Positions 22,057 to 35,232 are shown, numbered from the stretch's first letter. The stretch: DNA of 64,000 bases from Morella rubra (GCA_003952965.2 CM025851.1:31130316-31194315); one strand, 5' to 3'. Numbers and translations are program-made. The notes: generated by a model from the letters alone, not told the origin.

Positions 22057-23536
22057 AAGGATATATGTCATAGTTTATCATTTTCTTTATATAGAGCATA
22101 ATCATGCAGATCGTCAAAATTGAAGGCCATGAAGCAGACGATGTTGTAGCAACACTTACTGGACAAGTTCTACAAAAAGGCTATCGGGTGGTAATTGCTT
22201 CTCCTGATAAAGATTTTAAGCAATTGATTGCCGAAGATGTCCAACTTGTTATGCCTTTGGAAGAGTTGAACCGATGGTCCTTTTACACCCTGAAGCACTA
22301 CACAGCCCAGTATAATTGCGAGCCTCGCTGTGACTTGAGCTTTAGTAAGTACGAGATGCACTATAGTGATACTCATGTGAAGATTAAAATATCCATGATC
22401 TACTTAGTTACAGTTTTGGGTATATATTGTTCAGTGATGTAGAAACACTCTTTTGCTTCCCTCCCCCCTCCCTTTCTTAAGGTGTGGATACTGTTAGAAG
22501 AGAGCAAAATCAGACGCTAGATAGAACAATAAGGGGGAAAAAGAAAAAGGACCTGAAAACAGAACGGAAATAACCACAATGGTTTCTAGGACTCGAACAT
22601 CTTAACACTAGTTACTTCACTTAATTTTCAACCTTGTCTTGTTCGGTCTCTTTCCGTAGTTTGTTGCCCCCTAATTGAAGCATCTGTGACACACCTTCCT
22701 CAACGAGCCTAATACAGAAAGATGAAGTGCTTTGTTTCAGCAACTGAACACAATGCTTTTTCCCACCTTTGGTGCCACTTTTCATTACTAAATTTGCCTA
22801 TGTTACCTGTAATATGTTAGGGCCCACATCCAATTCTACTTTCTTTTTCCAAACTGTCTTCAGTATTTAAATACCACACCAATAAGGATTGAGAACGGTA
22901 CCTTGTTTCGTCTGATCATCTGATAAGATTGGTCCAACTGGTGCATCCATAGGTATGGTTTATTTTATTTGCTCTTCATAGTCTAACTGGAGTTGCTTTT
23001 GTCTAGGATGCATTGTGGGTGATGAGGTTGATGGTGTTCCTGGGATCCAACATGTGGCTCCTGGATTTGGTCGAAAGACTGCTTTAAAGCTTTTGAAAAA
23101 GCATGGCTCGTTGGAAAATTTACTGAATGCTGCTGCAGTCAGGACGGTGGGCAGACAGTATGCCCAAGATGCCCTTACAAAATATGCTGATTACCTGCGA
23201 AGAAATTATGAAGTTCTTGCCCTAAGGAGGTATCCTTTTGTATAATTTTCCCTTACTTTTTGCTTGTGAGGAATTTTTTTCCCTGGTGGAGGCTTTGAAA
23301 TAGAAAATGGTTGAACAAGACATCCACTGCTGCCTTACATCCTCTCAAGTCATCCCTAGTTCTTCATTGCCTGAATCGCTCTGCTATATAGGGACGTTGA
23401 TGTTCAACTTAAAGAGGAGTGGTTGGTTGAAAGAGAGACGAAGAATGATTTGCCTGTTCTATCCAATTTCTCCAAATTTTTGGGAGAAACTCAGAAGCAC
23501 ACTGTTCATTCTGGGTCGACTTCTTCAGATGGTTAA
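18750..23536 (+). CDS. 5'-3' exonuclease / FEN-like nuclease (At1g34380-like), probably organellar
   Basis: Five exons: 18750-19106, 20388-20558, 22110-22344, 23007-23229 and 23392-23536. All introns are GT-AG and phases join to 376 residues. Residues 1 to about 75 are Ser/Ala/Lys-rich without a fold and look like a plastid or mitochondrial targeting peptide. The PIN-like nuclease core starts at KRVFFLDVNPL (Asp84). Further metal ligands are visible in HEADDVVATL (Glu184, Asp186, Asp187), ASPDKDF (Asp209, Asp211) and GDEVDGVPGI (Asp260, Asp263). The last begins a helix-hairpin-helix DNA-binding motif (GFGRKTALKLLKKHG). This layout matches the 5' nuclease domain of bacterial DNA polymerase I, so RNA-primer or flap removal in organelle DNA is likely but inferred. 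Exons 1-2 are present twice (see 15301-17109). Confidence 0.93.
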
Positions 23537-26332
23537 GGCCCAGCAGGTAATTGCATTCCTGTTTCCAGAGTATGAGCTAAGACTAGACTTCTTGTGCGGT
23601 TTGAATTAATGCTTTCAGATCAGTTTCAGTCGAGTGGAGGTCAAATATGTCCAATTAAGTTGTTTGTGATTCATTTTGATGTCTCCAGATGAAGAGTTCA
23701 TATGTTTGATGACTGCCATTAACTGTCAATTTAAAGTACACTGCCATGTTCTCCTAAAGAGTTTTAGTGGCTCAAATTGAAGAGCGGCAACACGTAATTG
23801 AAATTTGATGATGTTGGATGTGCAGATTCCACTGTAAGGTGAGGCTACACTTGTTTTCCAATGGCTTCCCATGTGTTTTTTTTTTTTTTATGTACTGCTG
23901 GTACTAGTGTTCATAGGACTTCTCTTATGCAGTGGAAATGGAGGAACTGGGCGAGGTAGCTTGCAACGTGGTCAGGCACCAGTTTTTAGGTTTGCAAGAC
24001 TGCCACTATTTTAGATAGGCTGAGTGACTCCTCCAATTTCTGAATCTTGACCGTTGAGTTACGAACTGTAGATCCTATGCAGTAACACCTGCAGATTCTA
24101 TTTTCAATGTATTTTTTGAACTGAAGCAATTTCCAAAAGTATTTGAGTGGACTTGAAGAAGCTCCGTATGTTGCTTCCACTTGCTTTTCATGTTTGATGT
24201 ATGATCAGGATGCTAATAGCCTCACCTTGGCCCCCAGGGTGGATTCACCTTGTCCAAGTTTTCCTTCTTGTCTGGCCCCTTTGCATGGCTTTTACAAGAT
24301 GGATTGTTCTCACAAGTGCTCTCATGATCATAGCAATCAAGAAACAGGATCCCCTTCATAACTTCCCGACTGTGACCAGGGTAGATTGTAGCGACTATAT
24401 TCTTTATTTTTTTTTTTGGGTAACGAAGAGAAATCTTGTGCGGTAGGCTACTAAAGTGAGTTCATCTAATGTACAAATAAATTTCGAAGAGCTAACGCAG
24501 ACTGATTCACATTATTATGACTCTCACTTAAGTTGGTTACGTTATTTATTTAATGAATAATCGAATTTGTGATCTGTGCGCCTGTCCATACATACACAAA
24601 TTTGCCCTTACCACGTGGCCAGATTATATTCTTTATTTTTATTTTGATCAAGTGGTGTTTAGGCTTAGGCATCTCTCACAATTACCGGAAAAAAGAAGAA
24701 GAAAATCTCTCTCTTCCAGTATAATCTGGATATGAAAGAATAGAAAAATAGTAATTCAGCTGTACTTTTACTAATAACTTTGCAACCCAGATTTCAATGT
24801 ACTTTTCGTTACTAATAACTTTACAACCTAGTGGTATTTTACCTCTGGTGGACGTGGTGTTTATGTTTTACCCTTGAGCTGACATGGGCTAAAACCAAAA
24901 AAAGGAAAAGGGTCTCATTTGCTATGATAATCTGCTAAATACTTTTTCTTTCTTTCTTTTGGATTGTCTGCTAATACCCAATGCATATCTTCAAAGATAT
25001 TTATAAAAAAAACCAAGATAAGAAATTATATGTCATCATACTTAGATTCAATGTGAATCTTAACAGGCAGGAAAACTATTAAAGCAAATTGCATCATTTA
25101 GCTCGTTGGGCTACTTTCCTTCCTTTTAGGGATGTGTTCCTTATTCTCATGAGCTTCTCTGCAATTATCCATTGGTTTATGCTTACTTTAGTTTTATATG
25201 ATAGTAGTATTATTAAAAGAAAAAAAATTGTATCATTGGGAAAATGAAGATTATAGACGGAAGGTTTTTGGAATCAAACCTAGAAATAAAAGTATTGCTC
25301 TCCTCCACCACAATTAGAAAACAAAAAACAAAAAACAAATAAGGAAAGTTAGGAAAGTTAAATTACAAAAATAGTTGTGTCACTTCCTATGTACATCTCA
25401 TTGTTCAAGTTTTCTAGACAAAATTTTTAATACGGGTTATTTTTTCATTAAATCTGCATAATATTATCATCATTGTCACGCACATACATTAGATATAGAC
25501 ATGAATTCTTTTTTTGAACATTATTAACAAGAACGTGTGCACACCATTTTCACTATAGAATTTAATAAGAAAAGCATTTCCTAATATTTGAATTTTATGA
25601 GCGTCGTAATAGATTATACTAAATTATATCCATATGAGAGTATTGCTCTCAAAATATATTAATGTCTGTGTTGTTGATAATTGAAAAATAGATGTTATAT
25701 CACTTCTCCGAGCCAAAAAAACGAAAAGAAAAGAAAACAGAAACAAAGATAAAAATCCAACAATTACCCTTAATCTGCCTCCACAAGTTTTTCATAGATT
25801 TTTATTTTTTTGGCTAAATACATTTTTCGACCTCTGATTTTTGGAGTTCTGATATTTTACACTTAAAAATATCAATTTTATTACATTTCGTTCTTTAATT
25901 ACTAACAGTTTACATTTTGCACCTCTAATATTAATTTAGACAGAATTTATTATTTTAATTAAGTGAAATGATAATTTTATCTTAATAATTTTTTATAATT
26001 ATATTTTATATAAAGATAAATTTATTTTTTCATCTAACAAAAAAATATTAATTTTTATCTATATTAACGATTGAGGGTATAAAGTGTGAATGAGGTAGTT
26101 AAAAGACAAAATACAACCAAATAAGTAACGTGAGATGTAAATTGTCACAACCACAACCGGTATTTTTTTCAATTTTTTTTTTTAAGAGATCACTGTCAAG
26201 CTTTTTCATCGGATAAAATAACCTCGGAGTAGATAGTAGGCCAGACAGATAAAAGCCTTTATCCTCCCCGAGTCCTGGTTATCATCACCCTTCGCAGACC
26301 CAAGTTCACAGTTCAAACAAGAAGCAGAAAGC
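23537..26332. other. Intergenic region between exonuclease and PYG7
   Basis: Begins with the probable 3' UTR of the exonuclease gene. The open frames at 23986-24180, 24143-24361 and 24553-24735 show no domain or splice support. From about 24900 the sequence is AT-rich; 25810-26120 resembles the debris at 33010-33210 (recurring words like 'acactt', 'taaatacattttt'). The last 100 bp before 26333 are less AT-rich and probably include the PYG7 promoter and leader. No other gene is seen. Confidence 0.5.
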
Positions 26333-29300
26333 ATGCTTCTCCAAACAACAATTTCGTCTTCCCCACCTTTACAAATGTACCAGCAAGTCCATCTCTCTCA
26401 TTCTCCTTCTCTGCTCCCATTTGGGCCTCTCAAACTCAAACCCCACAAGCTTTCTTTTCAGGTGAACCCCCTTTCTCCATCTCTTATTTGTAATCGAAGT
26501 AAAGATAATTCTTTCTTGTTTTAATAGCTTGCAAGTTTCGTATTTCGGTTTCTTGTTTGAAAGCCACTAGTGCACTCGCACCAGACTTAAATTTTATTAC
26601 AGTCGGGGAGTAGTTCTCCCTGCTGTGATAGCTACAGTTCCCTATCTGTGAAAAGAAATTGAATACAGTTCATGACCCCTCGTTGTTTTTATTGTGTGGG
26701 TGTGTGATAGAGAGAGTGTTCAGTTTCCAGTGAATGAATGTTCTTGTCTCACAAAGATTACGTACTTAACTGGTGACACTGAAAGCAAGGACCTTTGGTG
26801 TGGCTTTACCTCTTACTGACTTGAAAAGGTTGTAGGTTGGGTGTTAGCCGTCCAGGAATATTATTTAGGCGTCAATCCTTATGAAATTCTGTGATACCAA
26901 AGGAGATCGAGGATGCATAAGTTATTTGTGGATCAATGCCTTAGAGACACAGCCTATGGCTACTTTAGATTTGCTTCTCTCTGTGCCCAAATGAGATACA
27001 GTCCATCAACAACCATACCCGCATGCATAAATTCCTAGATAAGGGCCAGTTCCTGATTAGATTTGTTTAGCAGGTCAAAATTTCAGTGTTGCTCTGAACA
27101 AAGAGATTTCTGTAGAAATTGTTTTATAGTCTACAGAGTATACATTTCATATATTGGTTCAAAGGAAATATGTAGCCAACGTAAATGCTTGATATTAATC
27201 ATTTTCTATGGATAATCATTTTTAACCTTTTGTATGCTTAAAATGACAAGGATTAACTGATAGTTTATTATAAGTGACTGAGCTTGCTAACAAGGAATTG
27301 GGGCTAGTTTAATAATGTAGCTGGGTCGAAGGATATAAAATGTAGATATATAGCTAAGGACAAGCATCTGGTATATGATGGTCTCTATGCCATAAGATCT
27401 GCCTGTAGCTCATCCATCTTTACATGAGGGGTCTAGCTATAACCATAATAAAATGAGACTAATCTCACAATTGTCTCATTGATCTACTTCTACATATTTA
27501 CCATCACGACTTATTTATATTGGTAATAGGTAGAAGTGAAATTATATTCTACTTGAGAATGGATTTCAAGCACATGCACAATTACGTATGCTTATCATTG
27601 GATGCGTACTTGTGGTAACTCAAAGCAGCCTAGAGTTTGTTAGTACGAGGCAAAAGAAGATGGAACTCATCACCAGGCTTGTGCTAGAAATTCAGAATCC
27701 TTTTCTCAGTTTTTATTTTTATACATGAGAGCATCTTGGATTTATGTAGCATTCAATCTAATGTGATAATTTTAATTGCATCTGAAAGTAGTCTACCACT
27801 TCTTTTTTTCTGGTTTCTCAACAACTTGGGCAAAATGGGTTCTCCTGGTAAACTATGGATTCTCTATTTTTCGTTATTGTTTACTGGTGCAGCCACTGAA
27901 ATGGAATGAGATAAGAATCTGGAGGTATTCCCTCTCCACTTACCTCGTAACAGGCTTTCCTTTGTAGAAGACTTCTTCCTGCATGGCATTATGGTCCAGT
28001 TTATTCCTTGATAAAGAAGACTGACTCCTCAATTAATTTGATGTGATTAATAAACACAATATGAGACAATCCAAGACATCAAGCAAAGAGGTTTAAAAAG
28101 TAGTTAGAGAAATTTGCTGTACTAGTTGTTTATTTAAGTGGGATTTAATACTTCCAGGAATCTATTTCATTTTCCTAGCAAGCAGCTTTAACTTGTCTGT
28201 GATAAATGGTATCAGACCTCGTATATCCATGCCCCCTACTCTAGTGTGTTACTAGGTTTCTGTCCTGGACAATATGCGTATCTCTCCAATGCTCTTAATG
28301 CTGCTGCTCACCATCCAGGCTATTTTACAGCGTGACGGCGCACCAGTTTTGATAACCTCTGGAACAAGCTACAGACTGAACCTGAATAGATTTCCCAACC
28401 ATCAGGTAAGTGTTCTGATAATCTCTGCATGAGATGTTGCTGCAGATTAATAACGGCCATGCGTGACTCACTGATTTTGTTAGTAATTTTTGTTGATTCA
28501 TTCTCTTGATCATATATTTCTAAGGCACTTTTGGTGGAGACCTGTAAAGATCCATGAATTTCTGATTTAATTAAAGGGGGTCTCCAAAGTTCCTTCCATT
28601 TTTGTGGTTGGATTAGATACAGATTACGTTAATCTGAAAGTGGAAGATCTTTCAAATGATAATTTTAGAATGTACATAATTGGTTAACGAGCCTTGTAAA
28701 ACGTTATTTATTGTCCTTCAAGACATATGAAGGTGACTTATAGAATCAGTTCTAGAGTCTTTGAGTAGGGTCTGAACGTGTCATTTTTTTTTCAGTCAAA
28801 CTGTCAAATTCCAAGTTCTGCATTTTCTAAAGGGTGACGAGAAAGTTTCAAGCCTCCATAAGATTGCTTGCTTGTATGCAGTTGGAGCTAAACGTGAAAT
28901 GCCTAGTTTTCTCCTTGATCATTATTTTCTGGCTGGTGTGACTCCAGCTGGGTGTTCGGTGGCACCACTGGTGGCCAATTTAACTGCCACCGAATGATGG
29001 TCACTGCCCACAGTGGTAGCAGGAGCACCACTGTGGGGAGGTGCTTTTGGTGGTGGAGCCTCCAGGCGGGGTGGTTCTGCGCCACCATAAAAAAGAAAGA
29101 AAGAAAGAAAGATTAGAGGGAGGAGGTAGAAGGTGGTTGAACCTTTTAGGGTTCCCCCCACCTCCCCCAAAACGAAAACGACACACATCTTTTGTTTTGG
29201 GGGGAGTGGAACAACAAAACAAAACGATGTTTCTCTTAAATGAGAACTGCGTCGTTTTGGCCTTTTGGGGAGGGGGTCCCAAACCCTAAAAGGTTCAAGC

Positions 29301-31899
29301 CTCCTCCTCCTTTACCCAGCAGCCCCCATTCCCTGCAACTCACACTCTCTCTCTTTGTGCTGTAGGCGGTAACTGCCTACAGCCACCGTAAAACTGCCCT
29401 CGCCAATGGAGCAGTTTCCACTATTGGCGGGGGAGGGGCGGTGGCAAAATTTGAGCCACCGCCCAAGCCAGTAGTGGTGGAGGTTGGGGGTGGAATCACC
29501 CCCCGATTCTTTGGCTACCCAGCCCAAACTCCAAAAATCAAAGTTAACGTATTCAAGAGTTGTGATTAAATCTTTAGAGAGGGTCTTACCTATTATGATT
29601 ATTCCATGCATTTTCTGTGTGGTATCCCCTGGTGATCCATTGGCCCTATGGGCTGCATAACCTTTTTTCTACACTCGAATCACTAAAATCTGATGATAGG
29701 ATGTGTATCTTTCTCCATGCCTATTTGTTTTTGGCTTGCTGTGTGGCTAAGAACTTAATATTTTGTCCCTACATCTCTCTAGTTATTAACTTCTTATTCT
29801 TTTGCGGATGAAGGCAGATATTTCAACAGGAATTGGCAATGAAATTCCTTACTTCAGAAAAGTTTGAGAGTAATTCCCTGTTCTTTGTTTTTGTTATTTC
29901 CCTCTCTAATGGCATCATTATATACCCCACAACAAATTTTGCATGCTGAAATCAGAAATCTCTTCCATTGTGGACCGCCAATCACAAATGTTTTAAGTGC
30001 TGATGTTGATCTGATTTAGTGGTTTTTCACTGTTTTTTTCCCCTTTGTTTACTTTCTCAATCATCCTTTTGATATCATGATTTGTTGCAGAATGTATACA
30101 GAACTGTTTGATGGCAGAGGATTTCGAAGATTGGAAAAGATCATTCGTTTGGGTATTTGTGTTCTCATTTGCACAAACCTTTTGGTTGATTAATGCTCCA
30201 GAGGCACATGCTAATGAAACTACAAACGCAAACATGGTTTATGAGATTGGGGAGTTATTTGAATTGGGAATCCAGCTATCATATTTACTGTCATTATTAG
30301 GTCTCCTTGGCGTTGGAACCTTCTTCGTGATTCGTCAAGTCCTTGTTCGCAGAGAACTTGATCTTTCAGCTAAAGAATTGCAGGTAAGAAGCCTGCAATT
30401 TTTCCACCATCCCCTTTAGGGAAAATCCTCTTTCCTCATTATTTGATAAATATTAAACAACCTCCCTGAATCATGTAAGAGCTTTGAATGCGGGCCCATT
30501 TAGTTCTTTTTCTGTTCACCACTTCTGTTTTGGCATATTCGTTGCCATTGATGGTGACAGTATCTTTCTTGTTTACCTTAATAATTTCAGGAGCAGGTAA
30601 GAAGTGGTGATGCCAGTGCAACCGAGTATTTTGAACTTGGTGCTGTGATGTTGAGGAGGAAATTTTATCCGGCTGCTACTAAATATTTGCTTCAGGCAAT
30701 TGAGAAATGGGATGGAGATGATCAAGATCTTGCTCAGGTAAGATGATATCTTGGAACTTAGATATACCTTTACTTCAATCTCAATAACTATTTGCTGCCT
30801 TTCGGAGACTGTTCGGGCTGTATCTCATGAACAAACGCAATGTGGTATTATCGTGGTAAGGAAAACACCTTAAAAATTGTCTGAGGGTCGCCTTGCCCAT
30901 AATTAAAATCAAGGATCCTAACAACCAGCCTTTTAAACTAAGCAGTATCTTTCCTCTTTCTTAAGGAGGTGAGGTGGTCTTGGGTTGACTCATTACGTGT
31001 GCGTTGGGAATTCCTGGGACAACCAACTTCGTTAACTCTAGTCGTGGTTTTCAAATTAGCAACTTATGTATCCGGTTATGACCAAAACTCTTTAAATCCT
31101 TCAAAATTGTCTTAAAACCTTCAGGTTGTATTGTGACTTAAAAGATTGTCCCGCCTAAACCACTGAGCCACGTCTTTTGTCACGAATGTGGTCTAATGTC
31201 TATTCGTGCTTTGACCAATATATACACCTTCATACCTGTGTACACGGACATATGTAGGGTGTGTTTGATTGTTAAAATTTTAGGAAGGTTAAAATTTTAG
31301 GGTATTGAATTTGGTGAAAAAGTGAAGAGAGAGATGATTTTTAATATTTATTATAGTGAAAAGTAATGATTGATGGGGAAAGAGAGATTATATTGTAATT
31401 TTTTATTGTGTTAAAATTTTAAGAAGTGTAAAATTTTACACTTCAAACGCACCCATAGTTACTTATTTACATAGCATGTCATGCAGTATAGCTTAGTGTA
31501 TTTTGAATTGTATATTTCTATATTAAGATGGTATGAATTGTAGCATGCGTTTCTTTATGACAGCTAGCAAGTTGAAATTGACCGATAATCTTTCTTACGC
31601 ATGAAATATTTGAATAGGTTTACAATGCACTCGGCGTCAGTTATATCCGTGATGGAAAACTCGACAAGGGAATCACTCAACTCGAAACAGCTGTGAGGCT
31701 TCAACCAGGATATGTCACAGCTTGGAATAACCTTGGTGATGCCTATGAGAAGAAGAAAGACTACAAGTCTGCTCTCAAGGCATTTGAGGAAGTGCTTCTT
31801 TTCGACCCCAACAATAAGGTGGGACGGCCCCGACGAGATGCTTTGAAGGACCGTGAAAAAATGTACAAAGGAGTTACTGTAAAATCAGAGAAGAGATGA
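26333..31899 (+). CDS. PYG7: PYG7 / Ycf37-like TPR protein for photosystem I assembly
   Basis: Five exons: 26333-26461, 28331-28405, 30102-30383, 30591-30737 and 31618-31899, giving 304 residues. Exon 3 must use the AG at 30101, because the AG 11 bp upstream (30090) would give an early stop. Residues 1-68 are Ser/Pro-rich and fit a chloroplast transit peptide. A hydrophobic stretch (about 83-100) ends in PEAHANE, possibly a thylakoid-type cleavage site. A membrane span follows (about 125-145), then three TPR motifs (about 173-206, 210-243, 244-277; NALGVSY and [11 protein letters not shown]). The family (cyanobacterial Ycf37, Arabidopsis PYG7) is a thylakoid-membrane factor for PSI assembly. 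The first two exons are poorly conserved, so the N-terminal model is less certain than residues 70-304. Confidence 0.92.
28925..29540. repeat. GC-rich inserted segment with a foldback core in PYG7 intron 2
   Basis: Much richer in G and C than the surrounding AT-rich intron, with abundant 'ccacc/ggtgg' words. Its core, about 29133-29305, is an imperfect inverted repeat: 'ttgaaccttttagggtt' at 29136 pairs with 'aaccctaaaaggttcaa' at about 29282, and the arms continue through 'cccacctcccccaaaac' and its complement for roughly 50 bp. The open frames inside on both strands are low complexity. Probably a MITE or foldback inserted in the intron; no target duplication was identified. Confidence 0.55.
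31258..31455. repeat. MITE, family member 1 (PYG7 intron 4)
   Basis: About 195 bp, with ends 'ggtgtgtttgattgttaaaa' and the complement of 'acttcaaacgcacc' forming inverted repeats with TTTAAAATTTTA-type internal motifs. A second copy lies at 35037-35230 with about 85% similarity by eye. Possible 3-bp target duplication TAG/TAG, which would suit a Tourist/PIF-type element, but this is tentative. Confidence 0.7.
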
Positions 31900-33835
31900 T
31901 TTGGTGCAGCCTATATATTCTTTATATCATCTATAGCTACCGAGCATATATCAAGAACTCACTGGAGTTTGGCTTGGGAAAGAGCTTCGGATAGACAGTG
32001 AGCAGATGTCCCATGGACTTCTGTGGTATTCACTTGTAAGCAGTCTCTAACTGAAATTGTCCCAATCGATTTCTCTGAACACCAAAGAACAGTATTTGTG
32101 AATTTTGGGTGACTTCTATGACATGAGGCAATTATGTTCCATGCTTTAAATTCCAATCTTTGTCTTAGTTTGATCTTTATTTGCGTGGTTAGAAGCAAAG
32201 TGTGTTTGCTACTGACTTTGAGCCAAAGAGCTCGGAAACATAGCACTTGGAACTTGATCACCCAACAAATCATTGTCTTGTAGGAGCTGCCAATCATCTT
32301 GTAGAGCTTTTGAATAGCAAAGCCCACCACGAATGAAGGAAAAAGGCAAACAAAAAAAAGCTTCCTGCGCTTTCTCATGAACAAAAGGATGAGAAAGATA
32401 TATAAAAAAAATAAAAAAATAAAATAAAAGAACAAAGGATGAGAACGAGACGTGTGGTACTGTGGTAATAGTTCTAAAGGAGTGGCCTATGCCCACTGGT
32501 GTTCGTTGTCGTTTTGTCTTCCTTTTTTTTTTTTTTTTCTGGTAGCATTTCATTCCAATCCTTTCCGTGGAGGTTCTCTCATCAGTAATCACCATCATTC
32601 CAATCGTCATTGCATATGTCACTGTCCTGAAACACATAATTGTTTACTTCTTCACCCCCATATAGACTATTTAATTCTATGCTGGACTTTGGGACTATAT
32701 TTGGCCCACTAATAATTGTTAAACACACTTGTGTGTTAAAGGAATAAAAAAACAAAAAACAGGAAAGAAAACTTTTGGGTTACTACATAATAGGAGAAAA
32801 ACTTTAAAAATGAAGACTTCAAACCTGAAATTGATGCGCTAAAATGATTTATTTTTTGAAAAAAAATACCCTTTACATTTCAAAAAATTATTTTTAGGGG
32901 GGAATTTTGACACATTGACTTTGATGACGATAATGCCCATTGTTGCTCCCCCCCAAAAACATTTCCACCACCCTAATAACATTTTTAATGTGGTACGTGG
33001 GGGGGATAATAGATATTGTTGTAATTTTTCCAAATGAGGGTGCAAAGTGTTTAATATTAGTAGTTGGAGGGTGTAATGTGTCAAAAGTTTAGGGTGCAAA
33101 ATATATAACATTGGTAGTTTGACAATATCTTAAAGATGGTAGTTTGGGGTGCAATGTGTCACTACTCCGGTAGTTTGTGGGTGAAAAATGTATTTTCCCC
33201 AATTATTTACACTTATCAACTATTAATTCTTAAACACTTTATACCTTTCATTATAATTTTCCGTCAATTTTTTTTAAAATTAATTTTTTACTTTTGAAAT
33301 TACAATTTAACCTTCATAAAAATGTAACTGTTAAAAAAATTATGGCTATAAAAAATCCCTTTCTGTTTAAATTGAAAAATAATTTTAGATGTCAAAACTC
33401 TTATCATTAGAAGGTGTAAAATATAACTATCTGTTTTTTTTAAAAAAAATGTGAGATATAGGATAAATTACTATCCTCTGTTAAAGACACTTTCTTCTTG
33501 ACCTCCACTCGAAGAATTGAGGCAATCCACGATCAAGGAGGGTTCTCCTCCACAACCATAGGTGCATGAAAATTTGAGTCTATAGGGCTATCAAGGAGGG
33601 TTCATACAAATATGTGCCCGACATGGCTGTGGATTTTTGTTTTTGGTTTTTTTTTTTCCGTTTCTTTTGTAATTTTCAGGGTGTAATTATATTGTTACAT
33701 ACTTCTCGTACGTTATTAATTCGATGGAAGCTAGTGCGCATACAACATATTATTTTCATAAGGAAAGATGGGGACGAATTTGCATACTATGAAATGTATG
33801 GTAGGATGAGGTGAAAATATTAAAAAAAAAATTAA
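31900..33835. other. Spacer downstream of PYG7
   Basis: The first few hundred bases are probably PYG7 3' UTR. Open frames at 31959-32435 and 32209-32637 (minus) and 32452-32712 (plus) overlap T- or A-rich runs and show no domain. 32860-33210 is degenerate repeat similar in wording to 25810-26120. No gene is seen. Confidence 0.5.
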
Positions 33836-34168
33836 GGCGAAATTATTCAATAGTCTTTGTGATTTTATTTTGTTACAAATTGGTCCATGTGATTTCAACT
33901 TTAACGATTTAGTCCTTGTGATCACCAATATGATGCACGAGAGTCATTCCGTCCACACTTTCATTAATCCCCTGATAGAATACGCTTATATGTTTATTTT
34001 TAAACACTTGGACAATGCTGACATGTCAGCATATTCCATTAAGAGATTAATGAAGACGTGGATGAAAGTATCATATTAGTGACACATGGATCAAATCGTT
34101 GAAATCGGAACCATAAAGACAAATTTGTAATAAAGCGAAACCGCATAGACTAATTGGATAATTTTCTC
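33836..34168. mobile_element. Foldback MITE with 9-bp target-site duplication (Mutator-like)
   Basis: The two ends are inverted repeats of about 100 bp: 'ggcgaaattattcaatagtc' at 33836 matches the complement of the sequence ending at 34168, and the arms continue through 'ttacaaatt(g/t)gtc' and 'atttcaac...aacgattt'. Direct flanks 33827-33835 and 34169-34177 both read AAAAATTAA. Long inverted repeats plus a 9-bp duplication are typical of Mutator-like elements. It is non-coding. Confidence 0.8.
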
Positions 34169-34177
34169 AAAAATTAA

Positions 34178-35036
34178 TAACTCAAACCGTGTATTAAGGC
34201 ACCAAGCACCCTAATATACTTACTCTTAAGTCCCCACGTCTTAAGGACGTCCAGGACGGGCATGATCTAACCTAGGTAATACCCTTAGACTTAAGGTCTA
34301 GTCTCTCTTGATCCCAATAATCTATTGAGAATTTAAATGTCACAACTATATAACATTTGACACACTCCACTAATACTCCTAATTGAATAACAAAGTCTAG
34401 TCTCTCTTGATTCCAATCCCCCACACTAGCTAATCTCATTTGGCAAACAAGTCAAAATTACCTAAGCCCCCCTTCCTATTAAGATATGAAATTATTGATG
34501 ATTAGGTTAACCTAATTAGTGCTTCTTCTGACAGCAATATAATAGGAGCAATTATTGCTTGGTCCAACGTTAACTCCCATTCGAGGTGGAGACAATTAGA
34601 AATAGGGTGGACAGAAGGGATTTTTAAGGATCTGTTCTGCCCCCATGAATATTGCCCTATTTCTAATTGGTTTCTGTTTATTATTTATATCTTCGAAATT
34701 TATTCTCCCTATGCGTCTTAAAATTATCGTGTCTAGCTGTTCAAACGACAAAACTCTGAATATTTGGGCCCAAACTTATAATTAATAAAAAACCTAGTCC
34801 TATCCTCTATCTCAAATTCTAAGGGGCGAAGGTAAGTGGAAAGTGGGGGCTGGAATCCTCGATCTTAGCGACCCAAAACTAAAGAAAAATATTCATACAG
34901 ACCCCCCAATGAATCTTATAGAATAGGCCCCAAAAATTATTATTATTTTTTACTTCCGCTTCTGCTTGATCTGTCTTATGTACATATTATCTACTAAATT
35001 AGTCAATTTAAAACTTAAAATTTTATTAGACTAACG
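34178..35036. other. Spacer
   Basis: AT-rich intergenic sequence without an open frame of note. The word 'tctagtctctcttgat' occurs twice near 34300 and 34400, a local degenerate duplication. I see no gene. Confidence 0.45.
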
Positions 35037-35232
35037 ATGTGTTTGATTGTTAAAATTTTAGAAAAGTTAAAATTTTAAGGTACTGAATTTGATGAAAAAG
35101 TGAAAAGAAAGATGATTTTAATATTTATTATAGTGAAAAGTAACGATGTGATAGACAGAAAGATATTATATTATAATTTTTTATTGTGTTAAAATTTTAA
35201 GAAACGTAAAATTTTACACTTCAAATGCATTA
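35037..35232. repeat. MITE, family member 2
   Basis: Second copy of the element at 31258-31455, in the same orientation: starts 'gatgtgtttgattgttaaaa' and ends 'tttacacttcaaatgcat'. Flanking TAA trinucleotides could be its target duplication. The two copies differ by small substitutions and indels. Confidence 0.7.

Noticed and set aside
23986..24446. Possible small gene downstream of the exonuclease (frames at 24143-24361 and 24201-24446)
   Set aside because: No conserved motif, overlapping frames of similar length, and a position consistent with 3' UTR or spacer.
28903..29289. Overlapping Pro/Gly-rich frames on both strands in PYG7 intron 2
   Set aside because: Low-complexity translation of a GC-rich foldback; no start context or domain.
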